64,000 bases of DNA from Exophiala sp. HKRS030 (Eukaryota > Ascomycota > Eurotiomycetes > Chaetothyriales > Herpotrichiellaceae): NCBI GenBank assembly GCA_023897205.1, contig JAHWDD010000006.1, positions 3,348,001 through 3,412,000 on the forward strand, given 5' to 3'. Shown one piece after another: positions 12,770 to 25,200 of this stretch. The stretch's first letter is position 1; each line of letters opens with the position of its first letter. The notes beneath the pieces were generated by a model, which was given only the letters and a program-made list of their open reading frames with translations, had not been told where the DNA came from and did not search any database. The translations under genes and the position numbers were made by a program.

Positions 12770-15022
12770 CTACCCATCACCCTCAATCTCATACTCGGAG
12801 ACACTCAAGCCACAACTCCTACCGACATCGACGATCCAATCTCTACCGACGTTGACGCGCCATTTCTCCTCGACTGCGTCCTCGGCACCACTGGCACCTG
12901 TCGCGCCACCAACACCACCACCACCACCACCGCCCGAACCCAGCCCAGAGACTCCTCCACCACCACCTCCTCCTCCTCCCCACCGAGCCCACCAGCACTG
13001 GAATCCGCTCTAACGACAAGCCTCAACCTCTCCAACTCGCCTAGCTCTCTATACACTCTATCGCCGACGCCGCGACCGAACCTGTTTTCAATGCCGGACG
13101 GGTGAATGGCGCGTAGGATGGCGAGCAGACGTTCCAACGAGAAAGATTTCTGCAGTTGCGAGACCGCGAGGCTGCCGCCGGAGGCGGAACTGGTTGAGAT
13201 GGAGGATGATGAGAGGATGGTTTTCATGATGCGGGATTGGGATTGGGATTTCGATTTCGATTTCGTGGGTGTACGGCCATCGTCGGGTTTTGTTGGAGTG
13301 CCAGTCGCGCTGGTCGTTGATGATTGCGCTTGTTTCTTCCGGCTCGGCGTGCTCTTCAAACGCCGGATTTTCTTGCTGATGTGGCTTGACGACGATGAGA
13401 GGCGCGAGAAGAGAAGGATGTCGTGTTTCGGCGGTGTCGTGCTCGCGAGGTAGCTCGATAGGAGGAGAAGCGTGGAGAAGGGTTTGAGGAGGCGTGGTCT
13501 TGGGTTAGTGCCAGTGGTGGATGAGAGGGGTTTGGAAGATGGAGTCGAGGTTGAAGTTGAAGTTGAGATGAATTTGTCGGTTTTGGATTTATTGGAGGCA
13601 GGCTGTGGGTGTTCGTGTGGCCATTTCTGGGCCTTGCCAGGCGTGTTTGGAACAACGGATTCTGCGGTTGAGTTCTGTTCGGAGGTTTGTTTGTGATTCG
13701 CGGCCAACTCTGCAAACGACCATGCTCCTTCGCCTGGTTGACCACTTCTCGATCCCAGGGAATCATGCAAGGCCATTTCTCCCTCTGCATGGAAAAGACT
13801 TCGATTCCGTACTAACAATCTGGCGAAATCCCAAGTCTTGCCCGGTCCAGTTCCAGCACCACCAGTCCGGCCTGGTATCTCTTGACCACTGACCAAAGGC
13901 CAAATGAACCTAGGCCAGAGTCTTTCACAGGTTGTCCGAAATGCGTCCAAGGATGTAGACTTGGTTGCGGCGATGAGAGAATCGTAGACTGTAACAACGA
14001 ATTGGGAGTAAGTTTTGATGAGGAATTCATCTTCGATTTGGGGTTGATTCATGGAAAATGTGGTCAGGTCGGGAATGAGACTTGATGGCGGTGTTGATTT
14101 CGTGAGGATATGAATGGCCTCAGCACGAGTATACGGTGGAAAGTCCAGATATGGAACTCCAGATCTGTGCAGAGGAAGTGGTCGAGGAGATGTCGAAGTC
14201 AAAATCAAGGATAGAGATGGGATCTAGCGGCGAGAAGACAAGTCAGTATCAGCGGATGGAAACACCAATCTTGACCTCTCTGTGCGTCTCGTGGTCTTAT
14301 GTGTCTCACGACGCCCTTCAATTACCAGTCTTGAAGCAGGGAAACATCTTACCAAGTCACCCAACCTCGCCAAAGCAGGTAATAAAGTCGTAGAAGCACC
14401 TCTCAGCCTATCAATCCCATCGACGATCAACACTAACCTCGTCCTCCGAGCCTCCATACCCGATTTCCGCGCATCCAATTCAAACAGCCTTCTGAGGTTA
14501 TGAACGAAGGCATTGATACCGTCGACCCTATCATAGCGGCCCTCTTCAATCAATTGCTGTACGTCGACGCCATCGTCATCGGTGCCACGATCAACTTCAT
14601 CCTGACGTGCCAGTGCATCGACACAAGCTGCGAAGATCTTCGAGATCAAATGTCTCTGCGACAGGCAATCGCGGACTTTGATGATGGCGAAACGGAAATT
14701 CCGAACCGCTAGACATGATGTGATAACTTGCAATTTACTTGATTGATCAAGGCCAGAAGCAACCAATAAAGCAGGCGAAAACAGAGTATGCTGTAATCAC
14801 AAATGTTAGATTGGATATTAGAATTTCCCTCTAATCTTCAAAGTCCTTTTGAATTTCTGCTCGTCGAGTTGCCTCATCGGACAACTGGCCGTTGACAAGC
14901 TGATCAAGATGGGAGTTTGCACTTACGTTGTAATATGTTAGGATTTGCCTCACTTGTGCACCTCGACAAGGGCATTTCTGTAGGATAGATTGTAAAGTCT
15001 CGGGCGGCAGGGATAGAGACAT
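12770..15022 (-). CDS. orc5: Origin recognition complex subunit 5
   Basis: ORC5, an AAA+-like subunit of the complex that marks replication origins. Exon 1 (15022-14927) encodes LPPETLQSILQKCPCRGAQV. The intron 14926-14791 has a clear CTAAC branch site. Exon 2 (14790-14353) contains KVRDCLSQRHLISKIFAACV and the Walker B-like LVLIVDGIDRLRGA. Intron 14352-14224 is followed by exon 3 with SGVPYLDFPPYTRAEA and, near the C-terminus, KSFSLERLLAILRAIHP. The expected Walker A (GxxxxGKS/T) reads GLDQSSKL, so the nucleotide-binding loop looks lost. The frame breaks in a Gly-rich tract. One extra base in C4 12978-12981 leads to the conserved-looking end EEKWRVNVGRDWIVDVG and stop TAG 12772-12770; without it the frame stops at 12805. 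A weak-donor intron is the alternative. Confidence 0.85.
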
Positions 15023-16117
15023 GACCGAAGATGTTTCTCGGTCTTTTCCCTTGTTGTTTCAATGCTTTTTCTATATCATCGTCTAGACTCTTGGAATTTG
15101 GGAGTTGAACACGTGGTTCGGACGCGCTTAACGCGTACTTGGACCCCGGCCTGTGATAGGTCAATTGGGAAGTGGTTAGTTGGGCGTCTCGGCAAACCTG
15201 CTCTGGTACCACACCGTTTGACCTACGGAGGTACAACCTACATTCTCCCGACGACGTTCAATCCTCTCCACCATGGCATATCATCAAAATTGTAAGCAAA
15301 GGAAAGCTTTCATATCAAAATACAATTGTCTAGCTAAGGAATCTAATGCTGAATTTTGGTAGTACAAGCCGACCGCAGAAACACTTCATTTGTAGAATGA
15401 GCCCGCATATGCTAGCCAAAAAAGAAAGAAATCTCGGAAGGCTCCAGCCACATAACCAAGAAGTTGTTTCATCTGATCTGCTAGGGTGAAGTCCATCTCT
15501 CAGCCAAGCTTCTCCAAACAGTTTAGAAGAAAGAAAAGTTCCATATTGGCTGTCTTGTGTACAAACCCCAGACCAGTCCTTGCTGGTTCTGGGATGATGC
15601 ATTTTCGTTGTACAAGATGATGTGCCTTGATCATGTTAATCTGGGGCTTTGATCTCTCCAAGAGAAATCCCTTTAATGTTTCCAAAACTGTGGATGCATT
15701 TTCAAGTCGTGAGAAAGAACAAAAAACCTCAACCCCCATTCCCCTTCCGGAACCTAGAAAATGGTTTAACAAGTCGAAACGAACCGTCATGCAAGTGCTT
15801 CCAGTTTTCTAAGTGGACAGGGGAGAGCGTAATGCCATCAGCTAATCACCTGTCAGACTGGTGCTGGTCGTCGAATAAATGGAATGTTGTGAGTGCATAG
15901 TACAAGAACTGGGGCCGTGATCATTTCGTGAAAACATGTTTTCGGTGCTTTTAGTGTAGAGTTGATACACAGTCATAGAAAGTATGCGTCATCAGAAAGT
16001 CGAGTTATCTGCTCAGCTTTGGAGAAAGCATCATACTGGAATCGAATAGAAATTTGAGCGTTCATAATATCATGAGTCGTAAACAGAATGAAAATTGTGG
16101 TGACAGTGGCTCCATCT
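15023..16117. other. intergenic between ORC5 start and PUF gene 3' end
   Basis: About 1.1 kb. It should contain the ORC5 promoter and the 3' UTR of the PUF gene. Short open frames on both strands show no recognisable motif. Confidence 0.55.
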
Positions 16118-19100
16118 TCAAAAGACATTGTTGCCACCCACTGCGCCGTTGGTGTAGCCAGTGAATCCATCAGAAGTACCTTCGGCTCCATAGCCTTGGT
16201 GATTGTACGCTGCTCCACCGAATTCATTGGAGCCTGGGGTACCGTATCCATTTCCATTGCTGGGAATGTCGGGATTTTCGGTAGGGTTGTAGACCGGATT
16301 GGTGCGCAGGCCGTTGAAACCACCACCGACAATCTGGACATTGCGGCGACTATTTGTACGGCCACCGGAGAAGCTCGCAAGATAGTTGTCAGAAGGTGTC
16401 ATCTGACCGCTGGATGTACCACTGGTACGGCCTTGAGCATCATTGCCCAGAATCTTGCTTGCAATGCGGCGGCCATGAGGAGTTTGCTTGATCAGAGGAA
16501 GAATAGGACGAATAGCTTCGACGAGACGGACCTTGGTTTGCGGGTCGGTGAAATCCATAGCAGTCTGAACAACATAGTTGGCAAATGAGTCACGCAACAT
16601 TTTCTCTAGCTCTGCTCCATTGAGCATTTCTTCGACCATCATTCTCTTGGTGTCCATGTCAGCTGTGCGGAGACATTTCTCAATCACGTTGGAACTGAAC
16701 TTTTGCTTGGACAAGGCACACACACGACCAGCGAAGCTCTCACACAATGGTTTAGTGAAAGCGGGCTCGTCCAAGTCAAGAATGTATTGAACGACGTAAT
16801 TGCCGAATGGATCCTGAACAAGATCGAAGGCACAGTTGGTGATTCGTGAAATGAGCTGGGCCCGCTGGAATCCTTGAGCATGATCGATGCAACGCTGGAG
16901 CACACAACAGCCGTGACGATGAGTGCCAACAACCACGCAGTAGTGGCCAACTGCATCGTAGATGAATTGTGATCGCTCAGCTCCCAGACGAGTGAGACAC
17001 TTTTGAATAACATGATTTCCGTTGAGGTCCTGGACAAGATCGACAACACGATCTGTCAATGCTTTGATGATAGTCTCGACTTGTTGGGGAGTATGTACAA
17101 ACTCGATCATCTTTTGGAGAGCTCGAGTGCCGTGTTGGTTAAGGGCAATAGTTGTAAGTGCAGGTGCCGCAGTATTGATCAGTGCGGTTCTCTGCTCCTC
17201 ATTACAATGTTCGAAGAGTTTCTGGCACAAATAATTTCCAAACGGGTCCGTCATCAGCTCAATGATGTGCGGGCAGGTTTCAACAAAGATCATTTGGATG
17301 TGCTCAGCATCGTTGTCCTCGAGTTTGCGTTGGAGATATCTGCAACCGTGTTGATCTTTGCACAATTCGTACAGGCTACCCTTGTAGGAATCGAGGGGGA
17401 CATTGTTGAAACGTGCTTCGTCGTTATGGGGACGTCGGCCAGCTCCTCGCTGTACCTGTGCATTGTAACCATTATTATAGGGGCAACATTCTGTGCAAAG
17501 GTTTGACCTGCGTTGTTCATTGCCGGAGGTGCCATTTGAGACACGTTATAAGTCTGCATATTGTAGGGATAGGATTGAGTAAAGGTGTTTGCCGGACCCA
17601 TGTTAATCATGGCAGGGTCGTTGGGGTTAACGAATCCGGAATTGAAGGGAGTGGCGCTGGCATGAAGATTGGACATGGTCGCTGCGGAAGTGATGGGTTT
17701 TTCGTCGATCTTTACGTTGCCGTTTGCAACCTCACGGCTCTGACGATGATGAACTGCGTTGGCAGGAATTCGTCCGAGGCTGACGTTGTGATTGTGGAAC
17801 TGTTGCTCAGCGTGGATCTTAGAAGGAGTTGTAACACTGTCCAGAGTCAAGGACTTCTTTACGGTAGGAACGTCGTTGGTCGAATAAGACGTTTGTAGAG
17901 ACGATGGACGGGTAATTGAATGGGTAACGGGAACAGGTGAAGTATCCTCGAACGTGACTCCCATAGAATGGCGTTGGGACTTGCGGCGGTTGAGATCGGC
18001 TGGACGATCTGCTGAAGGACTGGTCAATCCACTGAGATTGCTCAAGACTGGGCGGTACATGGAAGAATCAGTATGTGGCATGCTCTGGTGAGCCGGACGA
18101 TAGCGAGAACCAAGCGTCCAATCCAAATCCGGGGTTCTCGAGTTTGCAAGATCCAGAGCCGCGGAGTTGGCTGAGAGCTATATAAAATTAGTAAGAAATC
18201 TCACGGGAAGATTGTGGTAAATACCTTGAGACCGTCACTTGTCAAGGTGGGGAAGGTATCGTCGCCTTCAAGCTGAGCGAAAGCCTTCGCTATTGGGGAT
18301 TTCAAATCGATGCTATTGAGGGATAGATGTTTGTCTTCGTCCTCGTCGAACAGAAAACTAGTCGTATTGGCAAGACCATACGCAGAAGCGGTTTTGCCAG
18401 TCAAACTCAATCTCTGAGGAGGTCGATTGCTGTGGACAGGCATAGAGAAGCGATTCAACCTAATTTAAATAATTAGAAACCGCTTCCTGTTGGGCAGGCA
18501 GATTCGGAGATTTAAGCAGAAGGTGAATATAATGGTGAAGTATTGACAATGCTGCTGTGAAGCAGATGGTACAGAACGGGGGATATGGTGAAGTGCAGTG
18601 AAAGCAGTGATCTAGGTTTAAGAGGATTACAAGAGAGCAAAAAGAAAGACAGAACTTACGTTGCCGCAGCTCGTGTTGCTGGGAGATCCTCTGGGTAGTA
18701 TTCATCTTCATCCGATCCGCGGCGAGAGCCAGGGACTGATTTAGCAGAAGGTTTCTGTGGTTGACCAAAGATGCCATTGCCAGACAGACGATTGATTGGA
18801 GGGGATGTGAGCTGCGAGCTGGACGTTGAGACCCGCTTGCTGAGCCCAGGGGGAGAGATTATACTGTTCATGGATAGTCGACTAGATCGCGAGAAGCGAT
18901 TGCTAAAGCCATTTTCGGCATACTCAGGAGGAGTGGTCGGTTCACTGACGGGTCCGTTGAGACTGATACGGTTCACTCGAGAAGCCAAACGATCCAGGTC
19001 TTGAGACCCAGCTCCCAACTGGAGGCTTCTTTCTTGCAGCTCCAAAAGTCGCAATTGCTCCTCAGCCTTGCGTTTTGCGTTTTGGATATCATCGTACATT

Positions 19101-19642
19101 TGTTTGTTCATCGCCTGTGCACAATTCATGTCAGTGCCTTGTCCGACGGAGAAGAAATCAGAATTGCAGCAAAAAGATGAATTCGACCGGGGCCTTAACC
19201 ACGATGACTCCCAGCTACAAGATTTGTTGCGGACAAAGACTAGTGCACATGTTGCACGCAACAAAGAATAAAGATTGTCTGATCTCGGTACTGCATGTTC
19301 CCTGGTCTCGCAACACACAACCACATTGTCGTCGAGAAACAAGGACCCCGATTTCGTCAAGGTGATACAGGGGAAAATGTAACGTACCGCAGTGGAATTC
19401 ATTGGAGTATATTGTTGACTGAATGGTCGATTGTTGGACATTTTGCTCGAGTCTGTGGTGAAGCGTCGCTGCAGACTGGCTCTTGCATCGGAGGAAGAGG
19501 TCTGGAGGTTTGTGAAATAGGTATTGGGGTCTCGAGTCGAGGTTCCATTCGGCGAAAATGGTCCATCTATCTCGGAAGGAGATCGTAAATTTGGAAAACG
19601 CAGTTCTTCCATGCGCCCACTGAGAGAATTGGAGAAGGCCAT
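16118..19642 (-). CDS. Pumilio-family (PUF) RNA-binding protein, Puf4/Puf5 type
   Basis: Sequence-specific mRNA-binding repressor. Exons are 19642-19388, 19114-18660, 18459-18225 and 18177-16118, about 1001 residues. A long low-complexity leader (Ser/Asn/Pro-rich, with a short coiled coil ending RLLELQERSLQLG) precedes eight PUF repeats. Their recognition cores in order are HGCRYLQ, FGNYLCQ, HGTRALQ, NGNHVIQ, HGCCVLQ, FGNYVVQ, FSSNVIE and FANYVVQ. By the PUF code (NYQ/NHQ=U, SNE=G, CRQ-type=A) they read 5'-UGU-A-UAUA-3', repeat 5 being the least certain. A Gly/Asn-rich tail follows. One frame change lies at G4 17480-17483, just before repeat 1; one added base gives VAPYNNGYNAQV and restores a single frame. 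Start ATG 19642 is the first in frame (MAFSNSLSGRMEELRFP). Confidence 0.92.
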
Positions 19643-20586
19643 AGTTGCAGGTCTGTGGAAGATTTAAAGAGTCAGCAGGGCCACTTGTTGCAACAGAATC
19701 AGGTAAGACGGGCACCATGGGAATTCCCGAATAGGTAAGTCGAGGAGGATGTTGAGGGCGAATTATGGTGGTTGATTTGGAAGCAGGCACTGCTTCTGCA
19801 GTATAGCCAAGGCGTTCACTCCAAGTGGTGCATATGTTATGCCAGGAGCATTACTTACCAAACTGGGGGAATATTGGTAGATATATTCGAAACAGATGGT
19901 GGATATGGTTCGTCCAGATTGCAACTGCTGGATATGCTCGCAGAATGGTGTTTGTTTCAGCGGGTTGGCTCGACTCGGCCGCGGGCAGAAGCAGACGCAG
20001 ACGCAGAAGCAGAAGCGTGAGGGTTTCTGCCAACGAACGGTCACTCGATGACAGATGGCGCTTGGTGCGCTAGTGACAGCACCCGCGACGACAGAATTGT
20101 CGGCGATAAAGACTGTGATTGAAAAAGACAAACACCGAGAATGTATAAAATGAATAACAACGAGAATAATAATACAAAGTGCGTGTGTGTTGGTGTTGGT
20201 GGGAAGCTGGAGGTGGAAGGAGGAGGAGGAGGAGCCACGAGAGGAAGGAACGAAGGAAACGAAACGGGGTTGCAAATCCACAAGTCCACAAGTCTACAGG
20301 TTCAAGGATTGGATTGTTGGAGGAGGTTAAGATGGTAAGATGGTAAGATGGTACTGTAAGGGAGTAACCTGGAAGGTAGTAAGGTGGTGAGGGCTCGTGG
20401 CTCTCGCGCGGGCTTATGGGCTTATGGGTTCAAGGTGTTCTAAGGTATCCAAGGTATTAAGGTATTAAGGTACAGAGTACGGAGCACGGCTGTAACGATG
20501 GAGGTTGGCGTCTTGGGGTTCGGGGCGCTGATTTGGGTTAAGCGCGGGCGCCAACGCCAACGCCGACGTGGATGGAGTCAAAGAGG

Positions 20587-20669
20587 GAGGCACCACTGGA
20601 GGCACCACTGGAGGCACCGCTGGAGACACCGCTGGGGACACCGCTGGGGACACCGCTGGGGACACCACT
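20587..20669. repeat. 12-base minisatellite
   Basis: About seven copies of a 12-base unit near GGCACCACTGGA, drifting to GACACCGCTGGG in the right-hand copies, within the PUF upstream region. Confidence 0.85.
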
Positions 20670-22906
20670 CACCTAACTAGGTGCCACTGAGCAAGCCTAG
20701 GTGGGAGGTGTAGGAGGGACTAAGGACCACCAGGAGCACCCACAAGCCCAGAGGCTGAACAACCACCACCACCACCACCATCACCACCACAAGCAGAACT
20801 TGAAGCCCCTCGAATTTTGTAGAGAGCAGAGCACAATCACGATAACTCCTACCACTGCGTGAGAACTACATTAAGAGTGACCATCCACCAACTAGGCATG
20901 ACTAGACGAGGTGCATTGAGATGAGGTGCTCGGTACAGCCAACAGCATAATAGTAATTACTCCATCCAGTGGCCATCCCAGTTGACTAACAGTTGGTATC
21001 TGGTAGGCACCAACTAGGTAAAGAGTGCAAGCTTCATGCAAGCCAGGGCAGGGCAGGGCCGGCAGGGCAGGGCCTGAGGCCCCTTGTGCACAAAGCAAGC
21101 GTGGGTGGCTAGGTGGGTGGGGTTTTTGGCATTTTTTGCTGGGGCAAGGGAATTGGCCAAGATGGACCCTTTTGAAGACTTTGGGCTCCAGACCCAAAAG
21201 CCCCTCGCAGCGCCCTCGGCCTCATGCTTCTGGCCACCTGGGCAGTGGCATCTAGTTAGTGGAAAGGCACTTAAAGAAGCAAGGGCCGATTGCCAGTTGG
21301 GGGTGGGACGGGGGTGGCCGACGGGCATTCGGGTCTAGCTGATCACTGCTGCTCTAACTAAACCATTAACCAGCAACTAGTACCTCCAGTAGGCGACTAG
21401 GTACTTAGTTAGCATGTACCTCACTAAGTTAGTAGGTTGACTAACCCAGGGTTCCCAGTCCTCAAAACTTCTTTCTCTCATTGAGGACTCGACGGTGAAG
21501 AAATAAATCATGTCAACCTCGCTACCGTACCACCATCAAGACTCAAGCCCCAATGACACCACCAAAGATTGAAAGCCCAACGTCCAATGTCCATGGACAC
21601 AACTCTTCCAGCCTTCTCCATTCTGATTCCACCGTTGGCCAAGGTAGGTCAAGATGAGTTTCAACCAACAATCTCTCTGTTACCCATAATTCTCGGCAAA
21701 TCTGCTCACGGCTAGCTACTGCTCCTGTTGAGAATCGATATCTTCCATCTGCATGAACTCGTCACACTTGGCCTTGAAAACATGGTAGCTTTCATTTATG
21801 CTTTCATGCACTCGGGGTCAGGATTTGTCCCTTGACCCAACTGGCTGCAGAACCCCTGGAACTCACGAGTCACCACAGAGTAGGTCGTAGGCCGTACTCC
21901 GTTCACACTAATTAACTTACTTAAGTCGGCTGGTTGGCTAGCTCGCTTGTGGGCCTGCTCCACAGCTTTTAGAGTGGCCGGGCACGGGGGCTCGAGTCTC
22001 CTTGGTGGACTGTTGGTATGAACAGTGGTGCTGATGGCGTGGTCGACCGAGTACAGCCTGCAGATGCCAGATGCCAAAAAATCAACGCCACCTCTCGAGT
22101 GTCGTATTGCCCCTCGGTCACCAAATCGTCGACTTCGACCAAGCAACGGTACGGTACAGAATTGTCCCGATCCAAAATCCATCCGACATGTCACCTCTGG
22201 CAAACACAATCTCGACAGTGGGTTGAAGGTGGAAAGCTTTCACTAGCTTGGGTGTCAGGTTCATCGACTTATCAGTCGTCCTGTGACCATGTTTGGCATG
22301 CTGTGCCATCGTGGCGGTCATACACGAGTCCGAGGGCCTACTTTTGTGCACTAGGAATTGTCTGGTGGTGGGCAGGCTTGTTACTGGTCAAGCCTTGAGT
22401 GGGAGGCATCTAGGAAGAATTCGAATCGAAGAATCTCTGGAAAGCGAGCCTTGGGCTGACGAATCACCAGCAGAGTCTCGCCATTCAGGAATCACTGAAT
22501 CAGTAGTGAGTGTCCTGCTTGCTCCGCCGCTTACAGGAATGTGGTATCCATTTACCAACCGGCAACCTTGGTATACCGTGGCGGCTGTGGCCTTGTACAT
22601 TTTTGAAAGAATGAATGTCCTGCAGCCCACACCCCGTGATCGACACTAACAGATGCTGAGCCTTTGCTCTTGGTCGGCTGATATCTCGAAGTAGCCCTGG
22701 CACGCCTGGTCAACACAACTCGGTAGGAAAGAGAAGATCTCGTTGAGTGGTTGTGGATATCAAATGGCGGTCAAGCGAATAAAAGGCCCCGCAATGTCGC
22801 AAAGTCAAATGGCTGTTCCCGCCGATCGAGATCAGCAGAGCCAAAAGCGGCTGGACCAGGACCAGGACCGGGAGCAGCACAGCACCAGAATGAGGACCAC
22901 CTAAGG

Positions 22907-22941
22907 ACCAGCTACCAGCTACCAGCTACCAGCTACCAGCA
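22907..22941. repeat. (ACCAGCT)n repeat
   Basis: Five tandem copies of the 7-mer ACCAGCT in intergenic DNA. Confidence 0.85.
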
Positions 22942-24412
22942 CCAGAAGTGCCAGACCTGACTCAACAATTAAAGAAGAGTGAATGGTTGTTCTCCAACAA
23001 GAAGAGGGGCTACGAAGGAGGGCGTGTCCTCCACTCAACAAGCCCACCGAGTCTGACTTATCTACGCCTCCATTGAAGCCAATATTGCGCAATTGACCGA
23101 GTTTTCATCGACTTTGATTTCACGGCTGGCATTGTACCCCACATGGAGCCCCCAAGATAGTAAGGTGCCTGGTGATTTCTACACCACCGAGAGTCACTGA
23201 GACATATTGAAATTGACAGAGGTTTCATACAAAGTCACGCAACATGGCACAATGACAAGGAGCCGAGACAATTCAGTACATTTATGTATACGATATTGTG
23301 AATCCAAGACCGAGAAGCCTCGTGGACAAACGAAGATGCCACATGGGTATAACCTGGACCGTGTTGGACACATCACACGTTACCTCCCCACCTTCTCATG
23401 GCTAGGCTCGTGTGGGCGTGCTAGGCAACATCCCGCCGTCAGCTCAAGGGTCAAATAGGGTCAAGCACCACGATACCCCAACTTTGTCGTCTAGGCATCC
23501 CAGTCTCTGACCTTTGTAAGTAGGCGTGGTAGGCTGATGTGAAACCCTGGGATTGTCCAAGGTTATAAGTCATTTATCCTATTGATACACTTCGCTCGTG
23601 TCGGAACCCATGATACGAAATGCAGCCGACTGAATGCAAGATGATGTCGGAAAGTTCGTCCCTGCATCCCAGGAATGTCTCGAAGAAACTCTCATTTCCC
23701 ACGGTGATGGTTTTTCACGTTGTACCAGATATAGCTGTACTGCACGGGCTGGCATGAGCTGCAGGGACAAAATGCACGGCCGTGGGTTTAGGCCTATTGA
23801 CATTCGCATACTGATTGACTCTTATCGGGTTAGAAACGATGGCGCAAGAGCAGGTTTGGTGGTTGGCAGTTGGCAATGTTCGCCTTTGGGTAGCAGAGAT
23901 AGCCAGCCAGTCCAGGTAGCAGTGATCTCTTTCCAGGGAGAAGCGGCCTAAAGGCCTATTCCGGTTAGTCTGGCGGCATAATGACCCTGTTTGAATTGCC
24001 CGCCACGCCAACCAATGTCCACCAATCCCCTTCCTTCCTTAGCTTCCCCTGCATGATCGGGGGAGCCGCTTAGGGAAGGGAGCGACTAATTACCATCAAC
24101 CTTCGCCCTACGTGGTTAATTGGGTCCACCACCTGACCAACACCGCTTATACCACCGCTTCACCGAAGAATCCAGCTAGGTGCCAGCGTCCACAATAATG
24201 ACCCCAAGGCAACATTCTATCAGCGTCGTGTTGTTGCCTGTACGTTGGGAAACTATGGCGCCGCAGAAAATTCCGCAATATACGGAGTAGCTTTCGAGAA
24301 TCTGGTGACATTCTTCCCTCAAGATTTTCCCTTTTTTTATGCTTTAGGTGTTAGCCGAGTACTCCGTAGTTCTCGGGATCTTGCGTTTCAGATTTGCAGG
24401 GGTCAACAGCTT

Positions 24413-24952
24413 CACGTGGACGGAGTAAGATTCCCTATAAATTCCCCTCTCACGTGTTCACCGTGTTTTCTCGTCACGTGCTCTAATGTCACGTGTAATC
24501 GAGTGTGCCAAGATCGCCGCCTTTCGAAGCCGGCCACCAACCTTGATGAACTCCCCTACTTTGTCGTTCGATCTGTTATATCGACCAACATACCTATCGT
24601 CGCCACTGCTGTTCTACGTCCATGTTCTGCAGCAACAAACCTCGTATCTTTGCCTACGTTGGGTCTTTGCTTGACATATCGAAATATCCAAATTCCATGG
24701 TGGTTAATGTCTCACTTTCATCGTGACCAGTTTATCGAGGAAGATTCATCTTTTCCTCCAAAAGTCCGCTCCTTGCACTTCTGTCAAGTGTCACTCTGCC
24801 ATGAACTGTCGAATAGCTTTCTTCATCTTGAGCTGGCCTGAAGGTTGCTGCACGGCTGGACGAGCTACATCAATCATACTTCTAGTCCTCTCTGTGCTCT
24901 TTTGAACGTCTCATAAATAAATCAAATGTCCCTATGCCCCGCATGTCACGTG
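24413..24952. promoter_or_regulatory. cluster of five CACGTG boxes upstream of RPC2
   Basis: CACGTG occurs at 24413-24418, 24451-24456, 24475-24480, 24490-24495 and 24947-24952. Four fall within 83 bases. Most are preceded by T (TCACGTG), the form bound by Cbf1-type bHLH proteins. They lie 250-790 bases before the RPC2 start. A role in RPC2 control is inferred. Confidence 0.6.
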
Positions 24953-25200
24953 TGTCATGCGTGTGCAAGACCCCCTCCTGCTGTTGCGAGTCATTTTGCT
25001 GCCTTTCATCTTCATGTCTGATTCAAACGCGGAGATCTGCAAACTCCTCTCCAAATAATGTTGCCCACCACTGGTGGAAATTTTGTAGACAGACGCTTCA
25101 GTCGCAACGCTCGCTCGACAACAGAGACTCGACATGAATGGTCGTATGAATCTCTGTTTAGACAACGAGTTGTGTCCATTTCATCCTTGCATGTAAAACC

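Larger units (their letters stand above)
19643..25200. other. 5.5-kb gene-poor region between divergent PUF and RPC2 genes
   Basis: No convincing gene on either strand. It contains a GGA-rich tract (about 20210-20235), a 12-base minisatellite, an ACCAGCT repeat, CAC/CCACCA runs near 20760, and near the right end the CACGTG cluster. An open frame of 198 codons at 24245-24841 has no family resemblance and contains the CACGTG boxes, so it is probably promoter DNA. Confidence 0.5.

Noticed and set aside
24245..24841. 198-codon plus-strand frame before RPC2
   Set aside because: No motif, odd Cys/Ser-rich composition, and it contains the CACGTG boxes; most likely promoter.
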